Below are positions 45,341-58,300 of a stretch of DNA of 64,000 bases, piece by piece. The translations under genes were made by a program, and so were the position numbers. Source of the DNA: Nectonema munidae (Eukaryota > Nematomorpha > Nectonematoida > Nectonematidae); contig JAUIRK010000786.1 in the NCBI GenBank assembly GCA_030549495.1, positions 297,247 to 361,246 on the forward strand. The letters run 5' to 3'. Position 1 is the stretch's first letter. Every line of letters begins with the position of its first letter. The notes under the pieces were generated by a model, which saw only the letters and a program-made list of their open reading frames with translations, did no database searches and was not told the DNA's origin.

Positions 45341-47844
45341 CACGACCGTATATAAAATCTATTCAAGAGTTTCATATGATAAAAACGATAAAAAAAAGCA
45401 ACAGAATAATCCTGTAATGTCGATGCATCGCAATAAAAGTACACTGCGCCTTCATTTGTAAAGCTGTGCTTTGTATGAAACATGAAACTATCAATTCCCT
45501 AGTGATGAGAAAAATGACATGCCTATGGATGATACATGTGTGTACTTATAGTACGTTTCAGAGCATGTATGCCACTACAACTAGTACAATTTTTGAAAAA
45601 TTTCATCAAAAAGATGTTAAAAAAATTAATATATATGATATATTTTATATCTTGATAATTAATTTATATTTTCATTGCATGAAAATACGAAATTTTGTTA
45701 TAACTTATTTATCTTTTATAATTATTCTTTAAATTAGATGGCGTTAAACAAACATATCCAAATATAAATAATATTTCAATATTCAGATTTAGTGGAGTGA
45801 AATTTCATCTTTAATTCGTTCAAAATATGAAACACAAAACTATTCAACCTTCAAAATCTTTTTTTTAATGAGTAGTCACAAGTACTTGATTTAGCAATTT
45901 TTATTATAAAGTTTACAAAACGGTGTAAAAAATGCATAGAGTCCGTAAACCAAGCTATAAAGTATATGTCCGTAGAGCGAAGGTTAACTGTTTGTGTTTT
46001 TGATGTTAACAAACATTATTGTTTTTACCGAACTGCTTGACTACTCGAAAAACGGCAGGTACTGCTGAAACAATTTTCTCTAAAATGGAAAATGTACTAG
46101 CATTACACCAAGTGCCATGGGAAAACTGCTTTGCTATTGTATGGACCATGCCAGTGTCAATATAGGTAAGCACAACTTTATTAAAGCTCTTGTTCTTCAG
46201 TTCAGAAAAATAATGCGACTTACATTATGGGATGCCCATGTCACAATGTACACAACATAGCTGACAAAGGATCACCTTCTTTTGGAGTAGCATCAGGCTT
46301 TGATGTAGAGGATTTCAGTCTAGATTTGTTTTATTAGTTTGACAAAAGTACTCAACGGAAGTCAATTCTTGCCAGCTAGTATAAGTTCTCTGACCTAGTG
46401 TACAAAAAATCATAAAACAAATCAACACAAGATTTTCGAGTCTTGAAACTGCGATTAAGAAGAAGAAGAAGATTTATTAATTGATAAAATATAATTGGAA
46501 TACACCAATAAACATAAAAAAAAGAATTAAATAAAGAATTTAAAAAGAAAGACATTGCATATTTATAGTTGGGAAAAATTCAAAAGGCCTGCAAGCCGCT
46601 GATATGAATAAAACCCATATTACCCTTTATTAACAGAAACTTAGAACAGTATACAGGACTCAAGAGTTATTTTCTTTCAGAGCATGCTTTACAACCACGC
46701 TTTAATCGCCTTCAGAATATATTCGACACCCCAATTAGTGAACTATATCTTAAGTTTTACTCAAATGTTTTTCCCATTTTCACAAACCTTGTATTCATTT
46801 GCTGGGAGACCTAAGTGAAAGGTTCCTACAGAAACTGTTTGGGCTATTCGTCAAAGTTTCTGTTATTAAAGAAGCTAGAAAGATATCAAATGTGAACTTT
46901 AGTAACAAAGACAATCAGATAGATGATAACAATCTTCTATTGGCTATGTTCCAAAACAAAAAATCAATACGATGGAAGATGAAGGTGACATCACACCTGA
47001 TGAGGTAAAATTTTTTTTTAAAGCAGCTAGGTTTTATTTTGTTGCTGCAGCTGAGTACGCGATCAATCATCTGCCATTTAACGACGATGTCTCGCAACAT
47101 GCTAAATTTGTTGATCTTAACATGGTAGAGCACTGCAGCATTTCTGATGTTGAGTTTTTTTGGTTCGCTATCAGTCATACTTCAATTTCAGTACTTCTCA
47201 GGATGATCTTCAATTGTTGTCAAAAATGACATATCTAAACAAGTTTGGAATGAAAGTAAACTGGAAGACAATAAAGAAGGGATTCTAACTTACCGAATGG
47301 ATGTCATTTGAAGTTATTTTTCTGAGAAAATAACTGTTGAAGGAAAAGTTCAATTCTCACTTTTATCCAGAGTGGCAAGAGCAGTTCTCACTCTACCACA
47401 TTCAAATGCTGAGGAGGAAAGTGTATTTTCTTTGATAACAAAAACAAGACAATATATAGGCCGAATCTAGCTCTTGATTGTACTCTGGCATCTCTTTTAA
47501 CAGTAAAACTGCTTGTCCAGAATCATATTCTCCATGCTACAAATTTTCTCCGCCTACTGAGCTATTAAAAAAAGCTAAAAAAAAAGCCACCTGAATAAAG
47601 TTTGCTTTGTTGTTTATAAAATAAAATGTTATGCTCAACAAATATGAGTGGTTTGCTTTTCATTGATCAATTTTTCTTCTATTTTTTCAAAAAATTATAA
47701 AAAATTCAGTTGCCTTTTTTTTTTTTAATTTTATCAAAATGCACCACTCAATTTTGAAAAAAAAATTTGAGTTAGCATGTCCCCGACTTTCTAGCAAATC
47801 TTTCGCTTCACATACTTTCTCCCATGGCATCCTTGCCATATACA

Positions 47845-47963
47845 CAGTAGATCCATTATAACGCTAAAGGGGCTTTTTATCATCATATAACTTGTTCTAT
47901 TCATAACACGGGTTCGTGCCTTGTACCCCGCTATGCGAGTTATAAATGATTAACTGAACACTG
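47845..47963. mobile_element. About 120-bp Tigger-like MITE
   Basis: The left part CAGTAGATCCATTATAACGC and the complement of the right part (CAGTGTTCAGTTAATCATTT then ATAACTCGC) share the Tigger-style CAGT-N-ATAAC pattern. TA flanks the right end; the left is CA. No coding. Confidence 0.5.
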
Positions 47964-47989
47964 TATAAAATTGACCAAATTATAGAAGC

Positions 47990-48385
47990 TTTTAATTATT
48001 TGGTGACCTTTCTTAAAATCGCTAGTTGCATCTTTCGATGCGATTAATATTGTAGTTAAATTACCTTCTCACTGTCCGTCAAAATCAAATATATATTTTT
48101 ATCAATAAAATTTTAAATATAATTTCTTTATAGTGTTTAAATTAGATACACTCTTGAATTTTTTTAAATATATATCGGAACACAACACATGTGAATATTT
48201 TTCCAATAAGCAGTGTTACAATATAAATTACAATGTTGATTGAGGATCAATTTCTCTCTTAAATTTTTTTCAAGTTTAAAATAATTTTTTTAATAATAAA
48301 TCAATCATGCTTATTTCATTTCTGTACTTCTATTTGACCATTAGGGTGTAAAAATGTCTGAAAATGGCAATCAAATTGGTGTTGT
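47990..48385 (+). repeat. Dispersed about 400-bp repeat, copy 2
   Basis: Homologous by eye to 25620-26045 (see that entry). The conserved right part, TTTCATTTCTGTACTTCTAT then a Met codon and 'SENGNQ', might be the start of a lost reading frame, since copy 1 has 'GESINQND' at the same place. Confidence 0.6.
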
Positions 48386-48687
48386 CTGGCTGAAAATTAG
48401 TTTTTTTCACAAAATTAAGCTCAATTTTTTTTTGGACAATCGCTATTATATTGGTTATATAGTAAAAATATAAATTTTCTAGATATCAACATTTTGTAAT
48501 TATGTTGAGTATGGAATATAAATTGGTAAACAGAAAAAATTCATTATAAATTTTTTTGTGAAGATATAAATGACAAATTTAAATAAATTATAAAAGATTT
48601 ATATAATTTTTCTTGTAAATTTATAGATGCCATTATAAGGGTACCATGGGGTGTTTTCATCGAGAAGGCGCAATTGTGCCGCTTGTA

Positions 48688-48771
48688 TCGAACTATGAGA
48701 AAGTAGGCTTGATGCGGGATCGAACCCAAGACTTTGAGTTATCGAACCCAGTCCTAACCAACCTTACTCAC
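48688..48771 (-). repeat. tRNA-like SINE fragment, copy 2
   Basis: On the minus strand AAAGTCTTGGGTTCGATCCC ends in an intact pol III B box (GGTTCGATCCC). A second GGGTTCGATAA lies upstream. It matches 3967-4040. No complete tRNA fold was found, so a SINE head is more likely than a gene. Confidence 0.5.
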
Positions 48772-48884
48772 GCTTTTAAGTTTTTTCTGGCCTTTTTTTA
48801 AACGGAATGCTAATATAGCTCGGGAGGGGGGGGGGGCAAAACTGATTTTAATGGGGCCGGGAATATAAGAAAGTATATATAAAT

Positions 48885-49141
48885 GACTGGCTACATTACT
48901 GCCTCTGATCAAATATAGCTCAAATGCATTACTATAACAAAGTAGTGGACGTTATGAAAAAAAATAGATTTTAAATATTCATTCTAAGACTTAACATAAC
49001 AAGAAAAAGTAATATCGAAAGTCTACTCAGAAGATAAACAAGTCTAATAAATACTATAAAAAAGATATATAGTTCAGAAAAGTGGAAATTATTTTCGCCC
49101 CTGGAAATCACACACCCCTTACCTCCGGATGTGCGCCCCTG
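48885..49141 (-). repeat. hAT-like non-autonomous repeat with CAGGGGCGCACATCC end
   Basis: Read from 49141 on the minus strand it starts CAGGGGCGCACATCCGGAGG and continues into TATAGTATTTATTAGACTTG. From that second string on it matches 56365-56560 on the plus strand. A G-tract near 48827-48836 may be the other end. hAT by its terminus only. Confidence 0.6.
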
Positions 49142-49379
49142 CACGATAAGGAATCGAAGCTAAGATGATGTGATCAATGCCAAAATCTTACTCTACTTGG
49201 AAATTCTACAGAATTATATGTGTTCATTTACCAAAAGCTTACTTTACATTTCTTGTATTTTTAATCAAATCTCATAAAACATGCTATTCCAAAACTATTA
49301 GATCTACCCCAATGGGTCCACATAGATCACGTTAAGAAACACTGGCATATCTACATTACTTTCATTTTTTAGAAGTTTT

Positions 49380-52300
49380 ATGACCAAACTTAATTCATGC
49401 AATAAATATATTCAAGATGAACACGCTTATTCAGCAAATTCTAATATTTCCCACCGAAGAAAGCCGATCAAAATTTATTTGAATCAAAATATCGAGTGTT
49501 TAAAAGACCTTTACCAAATTCAAAGCAGCTCCAGAGAAAATCTCAATAATAATTTTAGCTTTTTAGCTGTGATCAAACATGCAGCTAAGCCTGTCATCTC
49601 CAATGGCTCGAACCGTCAAGTTGTTCTTTCTCTCATAGACTCTTCCATTTTTCCTTCCAATGTTTTTACCATTACCATAGAAATTCTTTCCTCCTCTTGG
49701 GAAATTTGGACTCAAATTTCACGGTTTCCCTCTGGTTTGATCATCAAAATAGACAATTTAAAGTTCAGGCGCAACACTCCTCAAAAAGCAGTTCCCTTTT
49801 TGTCTCCCAGTTCTCCCATCTCTATCTATTCCAATGAAAATAATTTGTCTCACACTCATTATAGGGAAGAATTTTCCCCTCTTTTCTCCGTTCACTCCCA
49901 AGAAAAAAAGATCAATGAGGAGATTAAATCAAGAATCAGGGCCTTGAGGTACTGGGTCGCTCAAAACAAGATGAGTATTGGAGTTGTGCCTTTTAAACTA
50001 GACCAACTGACTCCAATGAATAAACAAATTTTCAATCTGACTGCCAAAATATTTTCTTTTTATTTTTTGTCTTCCGGTGTTATCTTACTCTTTCTCTACG
50101 ATGGTTCTGCGTGTCCCCTCTCTTCAGAGTTGTACAAGACTTTATATCTTTCTATGCACTATGAGAAGAGGTTCAAAGATCCAGAGTTCACCGAAGAACG
50201 CGCAAATTTTGCGATTCCTGTTTTCACCTACTACACCTCGCATTTCCACGACTGGGATTTGCTTTCGAGGAGAAACATCATTTTTCGCGGGCTAAAAATG
50301 AAATTTTCAAACAAAGAAAAACTTGAAATCCTCTTCTATTTGGAAAAATCATTCCTCTCATTTAACTTGCAAGTTTTAATGAAGGAAGACGAACTGAATA
50401 TTGAAGAACAAATTAATCCAATGATTAAATCTTCAAAGTATTTTTTTATTCTTTTTTCTTGGATAGAAAAGCAGTAGTGTTTGAGTAGGAACTGTTCCTA
50501 TATTTTTGATACTATTTTCATTGTTCTACCTAGTGATTTGAACCAGAAAGCTCAAATATGTGCAGGATATCGTCCAAAAATTTTTTATAGCATTTTTTTA
50601 TAATTTTTTTAAACCAGCCTTGTATGTAATAACCACGAGGGGTGATATAATCAATAAAGTCAACATTTAATATGATGTTTAATTTGTAATACTATCTTAT
50701 TTTTTGTACTAATTTTTTAAATAAGTTAATTTTAATCAATTTTTTAGTTCAATAAAGTCAAAATTGTTTTATTAGATTAAAAAAAGTCAAAAAATTTTAT
50801 TCTCATTTTTTTTAAATTTTCATTTAATATTTTTATTGATTAATTCGATTTACAAAAAAAATTATTTATTCTAATGCCTAAAAGAGCATCAAGCATCACT
50901 TCTAAAATTAAAATATATGTTGAAAAATATTCTAGAGTTTAAAGTCTCACAAAATAAAGAGCTATTTTGTATGCTGTGTGGTGTTTTAGTGAAAGCTACC
51001 TTGTTTCTCCCTGTAACTGGTTTTCAACCCAAGAGGAATTTCCGCCTTGGAAGCATTTAACATTTCCTTGGGCGAAAGAACTTTGAAAGCACAAAGCGGT
51101 AGACTCTATCAAATATTTTAATTTAAGTATAAAAATCAGGCAACATTATTATTTGTTAATTACTAAGTGTGTGTAACTCATTACTCAATACTATAGGTAA
51201 TAACACTTGTTAAAGCCCGCACTCCAATTTGCCAGCAATTCGAGTTTCCAACCGAATGTATCACTATCTCTTCTTTCTTGCGTGCATGCTCTTCACAGCA
51301 GACACTTGCAAGAATGTATTTGAATACGCCCTTTTAAATGCTACTCCTACCCTGCCTTTCTTCCATTTCAGGGACTTCCGAGAAAAGTTAGTCGAGGAGA
51401 ACTCTCAAGAAGAGAATGACAGAATGCGTGACATCAATTTGGTGGAGAACTCAGCTTACCTCTCCAACCTCTTATTCTCGTATGCCTTAAATTCCTTGGT
51501 TGTTCCAATTCATTTTTCGGGTAACTTTTTTTATTTGCTTTTCATTTAAAAAATCATTCCTCGTCTTTTCTTTTCAAATGTTAAGCCAGCGTTAGAGGAC
51601 CCTCTATAACCCAGTTGCTTTTATCTGTAGAAAATACCAGACCATTTAAAAAGAAAAATAGCTAATACAAATTTTATATCTAGAATAAAATAGCATATGT
51701 TGGCCTATACCTACATTAAAAATTACCTCATTAGGTTCACAGTCCATATGACAATCCTGTTTTTAAAGCAAAATGCTCTTATAAGAAAAACATGTAGATA
51801 TTATTATATAGTTTTTCTTATTGTGAGTGCTAGTATAGTGGTTAGGTTTTTGAGTTTTCCGATAGAATTTCAAGAGGTGTTTTTTCATCATCATTTTTGT
51901 TCCGGGAAAAAATATTAATTGCAGGTTCCAGGGAATTGAATTTTGTGAATTTTTTTTGAAATAGTCTAATAATTTTTACTTTAATTTAATCAAAACATTA
52001 ATAACTAAATAGAATATAATAATATTTAATACTTTGTTATTGTCATGAATTTATATAGGTTTTCAAAATTCTCAAAGCTTTATTTTTATTTGAATTTGAT
52101 GCAAAAAAATTAAATTTGCTCGTACTATAAAATCTTTTAAGAAAACACATCAATTAATACTTTTTCCACTCAGCCGAGTCCCTATTTTTGTTATGAACAA
52201 ATGGCTGCTGAAAAAGCTCTTTCACATTCAACCAAAGTGGCATTTTCTAGCAGAATAATCTTAGAAGATTTACTTCCTGTTGCTTTTCAAACTTATTTAT

Positions 52301-55300
52301 TTCTTATTTCAAACTTTTGCTGGAAAAAATATTCGAGGATTGAGAGGTGGTGCTTTCACATTTTTTTACTTTTAATTGTCTTTTAGTCTAGCTTTTCTTT
52401 CAAAATCAAAGATTGGCAATCAATAAATTTTCTTCATCTGATTGTGAAGATTCATCATTAAATAAAATTTTTTGCTCCTGTTAGAGCATATTCAAATATA
52501 AGTTTTTTATCATGCAAGAAAGTTAAATCATTCGCATTATTGAAACTTTTATTTTTTCCTAAATTTAAATGTTTTAGTAAGCGAGTTAATTTCGGATTTC
52601 GTCTTTGAACAACTCTTTTAGTAAATGCTTCATCTTTTTATTAAATTCATTGCAAATAGTGAACTTTGCTTGCTCTTGCAATTATAATTAAAAAAAATTA
52701 AACTAAGCACAAAATCCTTTTTAGATTAAAAGGGTATTCATGCTAATTAATTATTATTATTATCAATGAATATAAACTTATTTTTTCTCAATTACATTCT
52801 GATAAATTTTTATTATATTTTGGGAACGCAGATTACTCCTTTTTCAGAAGGGATCAAGGGTTCCCAGGAATGCAGATTATCATTTTTTGGCGGGATCCTG
52901 GTTACCCGGAAAAGAATCACTAATGCAATCCAATGACCAACATCCAAAACTTTGTACCAAATTTGTAAGTGTAATCTCATTGATCATTTGGGTTGGCGCA
53001 ATAATCTGCGTTTTTACTAGTTTTTTTAATTGTGATCATAACATGCTCAATTCACCATAATAATCGACCTATTTTGTTATTTTTCTGCCAAAGATTTCTT
53101 TCCTTTGGAAGTTCGACTGAAACGGTAGCGTGTTCTTAGGTCAACTGACTAGGAGCGGGACAATGCTGCCTTTATAACTAACAATTAGAGAGCGAATGTC
53201 TTGAGGCCTGACTCAGGGTTGGGGTCAATGATAAATTTCAATTACAATTACAAGGCTCTAATTGCAATTATGTCGCCATTTTTTTTATTTCAATTACAAT
53301 TATATAATTCATTTTCTCCTCAATTACAATTACAATTTTTTTATCATTTCGCTTCAGCCCTAGGGCTAGGCAACCCAAAGGAGGCTCATGTCTATCGAGA
53401 TGGGCACCGAAGGAAGGAAACCTGAGAACAGGGAAATTCCCCTACTCTTTTCGAATATTCTTTATGGATCTTTAAGGTGCCCAAGCCAATTTCGACAATG
53501 TACACTACCCAGCTTTTGATAAGTAGGGCTCACTGATATGTCCTGCAACACTTGAGACTCTCGCGAGTCACCCATCCAACTGCCAACCCCTCCTGAGGTT
53601 GCTTAACTAACATATATTTTAAATAAATGAAAAACAAATGAACACTTTTTCATGAAAGTTTTATTAAAAATCACTCCAGCTGTGAATTACACCTAAGGTA
53701 CATTAATTCCTCAAATCTGGAATCGGACAGACGGCATCGGCCTGGCCTGATAATTTTCCCAGCAACTGAGAAAAGACGTTCCACAGGAGCAGAAGATGCA
53801 GGGATACTCGGGTACCGAATGGCTAGTGCGGCAATCGTACCACTTTATATGACAGCTGTGAAGAATTGTTGTTCTCTCTATCTCTATGAACTTACCGCTT
53901 CTTCACAACTACGCGTGTAGTAGTAATACAAATATTTCTCATCATCACCACATGGAAGTCATGTGTGGAAATGTGTGATTTTTTATGAATATCTCAGGAG
54001 TATACGAAAATTATCACCCAATTCAACCATACAGATTTCCCCCTTCATGTGTATGAGAGAAAGAACAGTTAGAACACACTGAGTCTATATATTTACTAAT
54101 TTATTTTTCAAATGCACTAATAGAGCTACCATTAAAATAAAAAGACTAACACAGCATTTTAGTGTGACTTCTGGCATTGTTTGCCGTTAACAAGTCCTTC
54201 AATATCTGGGGAAGTTATGGAGAACGCAAATCGAAGATCCACCTCCAACTTGTTGCGTGCCTTTGTTTTGAGGTGTACCAGTGGCTCCTTTGACTTGGGT
54301 CCAAAACTCTTCCTTCTGGAAGTCATCCTTCGCTGCAGAGTCGTTTTTCAAGTCCAGGAAGTCTTCCTGCCACGATTCTGGCACATCATCAACGTTCCTC
54401 TGTAATGTGTCTCTGATAAGCTTGTTCTCTTTGCTCTCGTTTGTGATCCCCGGGAAGTAATACTTTAATTCTTCCTCCAACCCTTCGAGGTGTTGTTTGA
54501 TATCCTCGGCTATTGGATCAGGCAGACCATCTTCCATATCCTCCACACATTCGTTCAGAGCGAGAAATGAGGAAAAACTTCCACTCCCCACTCTTTTCTT
54601 CCACAGTTCCAGTTTAGCCACGAAAACTCTGATCTTGTCCGACTGAAAAAGAATGTTGGTCCCTTTGCCCTGTAGTTTCCTGTTGAGCTCGTTCAATGCA
54701 CTGAAAATATCGGACAAGTAGGACAGCCGCACACGGAAAAACTCACCTTTCAACGCCTCCAGAAGCACAACATTCTCTTGGGCCCGAAGGAAGGCTACCA
54801 CCTCATCAAACAATTTCAGGACTCGCTGCAACATGTTTCCCTTCGAGAGCCACCTCACCTGAGTATGAAACAGCAACGATTCGTGGTCGGCTTCCATCCC
54901 TTCACAGAGCCAACAGAACAGCTGCGTGTTCAGAGCGGAACCCTTGATAAAGTTGTCGACTTTGATTACAGTCTCGAGATTCTGCTTGAAGTTCTTGGGG
55001 AGAGTTCTCGAAGCAAGCGCCTCTTTGTGGATAAGACAGTGTGTCGATTCCACTGGCGGATTCTTTTGCTTGACGAGCGTGATGAACCCCGATCGAAAAC
55101 CAAGCATGGCTGGGGCACCATCCGTGCACACCCCAACCAGAGACTCCCAGCTGATGTTGCTGTCTTTGAAAAATTCTTTGATAAGGTACATCACATCCTA
55201 AGCTTTGGTCGTGGTCTGAAGAGGTTTGCAGAAGAGGAATTCTGCAATTCCTTTTTCAGTGGTATAACGAAGACCAATAGCTGGGAGAGATTCGCAACAT

Positions 55301-58300
55301 CTGTCGATTCATCGAGTTGAATCATAAAAAAAACCGTGACCCTTGAACCTTCTGAACAACTAGGTTCCTGATCCTCTCAGCCATATCATTGATTCGTGGT
55401 TTGAAAGGGAAATCTGGGTCATCTTGTTGTGGGCAGACTCGCCAAGGACCAACTTCATGCACTGCAGCATAGAGGGCTTCACCAATGTTTCACCAATTGG
55501 GGGTGGTTTCTTTTCCCTCACAATCTTGTACGAGACTTTGTATGACGCTTTCACAATAGCGTCCGTTTGCTGACGAAACATTCCAGTTGAGTCCAGTCTC
55601 GTCTTCAGATAATTTTGTTTCAGCTTGAAGTATTCACGATCCCTGTTCTGGTTCGGGATGGCATCCTTGAAGATGTTGCTTCAACTGGAATGGCTTCAGG
55701 CTATCATTCCCCAAGGTCTTTTGCAGATGACACATTGTGGCAGATGTTCCCCGTTATTCACAACGAACGTAAAACCGAAGTCTAGCTTCTGAATATATCC
55801 GTTTTTTCGAAATTATCACTTGCGGATCTGAAAAGAACAAGAGAGATCATATTAAGACATGTAATAGAAAAGAACAAACTAAAAAAGAAGAAAGAAAATA
55901 AAACATAAGAATCAAAGTGGGTAAAGTTCAGGAAACGGATACTCCTGAGAAGAGAAGAACACAAGGCTATTACTGGAAATTATTTTCTGATAATTTCCAG
56001 AATTTTAATTCGATACTAGAATTTCCCCTCTGAAAGACCCAAATTTCCCCCCTGGGGGAAATTTCCCCCCGTTTGGCAACCGGTGTTCTATATAGACAGG
56101 AATTAATGCATCAGTAGGAATGGATAGTAAATTAAAGATTTAGAAGGATAAGAAGCAAAGAATAACTTGAAAGCAGCAAAAACAAAAAATGAACAAAAGT
56201 TTTGTGTAGTGTATCATATAAAGAGTCACAAAAAGTAATGTGTTTATTCAAAAATTTTATCTTGGCTTCTTTGGAATTTTATTGGCTAGTCAGGCGATTA
56301 TTTTCTATTAGTATTGTTATATTGTATCCATTAAGTAATGTAATATATGGATAGCAGGGGCGCACATTTATAGTATTTATTAAACTTGTTTATCTTCTGT
56401 GTAGATTTTCGATATTACTTTTCTTGGTTTAAGGTTAAGTCTTAGAATGAATATTTAAAATCTATTTTTTTCATTAATGTGCACTTCTTTGTTATAGTAA
56501 TGCACATTTGAGGTATATTCTATCAGAGGCAGTAATGTAGCCTGTAATTTGGACCAGAGCCCATAAATTTTTCATCCGGGTAAATATTTTTATAGCGCAT
56601 AACTATATAAGAAAGTATTCTTTATAATTTAAAGCTAAAAGGTTTATCCGTATTGATTAATATAAATGGAAGAGTTAAATTAATGTAATAGAATACCCAG
56701 GTTAGGAAAAATGCCCTTATATTTGCTAAATATAATTAAACAATTTAGTCTTTTCTTTCAGAATTCAAATTTGTTAAAAAAAAACAGCCTTAGATATTCG
56801 TTTTATTTAATTTTTTTTTATCAAGATTGCTTTCAATAATTATTGAATAAATTAAATATATTAATTATAATTAATAGTTGGCAATGTTTTTACACTTTCA
56901 TTAAAATTTTTTTAATAAAACTTAATACAAATAATTTCATTTTCCTGTAATTTTTAACATATAACTTAGGGATTTTAATAGCTTATTTATATAAATTTAA
57001 AGTTTAGAATATTTCTTCCAAAAATTTTAAACCTTCAATTTCTATTTAATAAAATGGTCAAATTAAATTCACGGCTACATACCTGTCAATTCATAGACCC
57101 ATATCCAGGGCAGGGGCGCACATCCTCAAAATTATTGGGGGGCGAAATTTTTTTTGCAATTTTCAAAATTAGTGTCTGGAAATACTACTGGAGACCAAAT
57201 ATTCAAGCAATCCTTTAAAATAAAGTGTATTCACCGCATACGTAAATTTATAAGACTACTTTATATTTTTTTTTACAAAATTGATGAAATTTAAAAACTA
57301 TACTTCCAGCGAAAATATTTTAATTAAATTTGCATATCGCATATACACTAGTTTAAAAAAAAACAAAAATTGTTGAGGGCGAATAAGCTTTTCATTTGAA
57401 AATGAAGTAGTCTATCAGGCACACTACAGGAATTGGTGAAAGGATATTTGATTGATAGAGAAAACAAATGACTGAATGTTGGAGAGTTTTATATGAGTGA
57501 ATGTAGTCTGAAGGAAAAGAGTCTACTAGAGACCCTGCGATGTTTATATGAAAAAAATGTGATTTGATTCAGGGGCGCACATCCTTGAAATTATTGGAGA
57601 GGCGGACTTTCAAGCGTCTTCCAAAAAAGACAACAAATTTTTCTGAATTCCTACTCCTCTCTTGTCTATTATATTTCATTCTTTATTAAGCTTAATGTAA
57701 ACTTTAACCCCCGCCCTATTAAGCTTAAAGTCAACAATGAATGGGGACTTATATATAGCTCCTTCTTTCATTCATATATTCATATATATATTTAGTAGTA
57801 GATATTAAAATTTTATACGTTTAAAAGTGTTAGTTTAAATAGGGAGGTAGATTTCTATCGCTTAGTATGAAATAAGTTAATATAAGTGAGAAGATAATAA
57901 ATTGTTTTTTTACTAATAAATGAAGTAACAACTTGGGAGCAAGTATTGAAGAATTTCGAAATTGTATAGATATATTTAGAATTATTTTCACATTTAGACT
58001 TTGAATATTTCTATGAAAATCACCCCTCTCTTGCGATCAAATGCACGGCAGCGAAAAAAAATTTCCTTTCTACATCATTATCAATAGTGCTCTCTCCCAC
58101 AAATCGTATTTGCTTTACAGTCTCTGAAATTGTAGATCTAACCTCCCGCCATGACTTTTTACATGCGCTTGGCTTTTTTGTCCTGGTTCCCATTTTCAGA
58201 TCTCCTCTAGACTGGATTCACCTCAGGTGCCCTTCTTGTGCGGCCACCTGCAAACTTTCGAATTATTTAGATCGATGGCTCTATGAAAACTATGGAGATT

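Larger units (their letters stand above)
42941..45983 (-). mobile_element. piggyBac element with both ends and TTAA duplication, inserted in hAT
   Basis: TTAA at 42937-42940 and 45984-45987 flanks inverted ends CCTTCGCTTTACGGAC (left) and CCTTCGCTCTACGGAC (complement of right). The motif ACGGACTCTATGCATTTTTT recurs as a subterminal inverted repeat near 45927-45950, about 30 bp inside the right end; such asymmetric internal repeats are usual in piggyBac. The transposase on the minus strand runs from 44899 to 43199. A tandem array lies between its start and the right end. The element is 3,043 bp. The transposase has a few frame changes, so this copy is probably inactive but young enough to keep its ends. 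Confidence 0.88.
42404..47594 (+). pseudogene. hAT transposase (zinc finger/DUF4371 type), split by a piggyBac insertion
   Basis: The N-terminus holds a zinc finger, 'YSYRCNVCQRIFNCGHQGKG' then 'DIERHIKSYTHK', followed by 'VANFLIHHNLPIAVSDHLGP' and 'LIQKEPFALAIDGSSP'. There the frame is interrupted at a TTAA by the piggyBac element 42941-45983. Downstream, it resumes as 'VCVFDVNK', 'NNATYIMGCPCHNVHNIADK', 'GFDVEDFSLDLFY' and 'EQYTGLKSYFLSEHALQPRF'. It ends with the dimerisation block 'VLTLPHSNAEEESVFSLITK' and 'FSPPTELLKKAKKKAT', stop at 47592. A further insert of about 170 bp starting with (AAG)n lies at 46455-46625. Several frame changes and stops make it inactive. Confidence 0.82.
47595..49379. 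other. Non-coding stretch between hAT relic and POT1
   Basis: Holds a Tigger-like MITE (47845-47963), a dispersed repeat copy (47990-48385), a tRNA-like SINE fragment (48688-48771), and an inverted copy of a hAT-like repeat (48885-49141). No gene is supported. The POT1 promoter should lie at the right edge. Confidence 0.6.

Noticed and set aside
48688-48771. tRNA gene
   Set aside because: B box is present, but no acceptor stem, anticodon arm or convincing A box; the copy at 3967 indicates a SINE.
52201-52386. 61-codon open stretch in the POT1 last intron as a possible extra POT1 exon
   Set aside because: Splice phases of blocks 3 and 4 already join directly, and the translation does not resemble any POT1 segment.
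52988-53140. Possible mariner element
   Set aside because: One terminus-like string (GGGTTGGCGCAATAATCTGC) only; no partner end, no TA duplication and no transposase.
53560-53607. Functional 5S rRNA gene
   Set aside because: Only an internal part of 5S is present and it is fused to unrelated sequence; a SINE or pseudogene is more likely.
54778-55320. 180-codon plus-strand open stretch
   Set aside because: It is the complement of the hAT transposase on the other strand, which has clear motifs.
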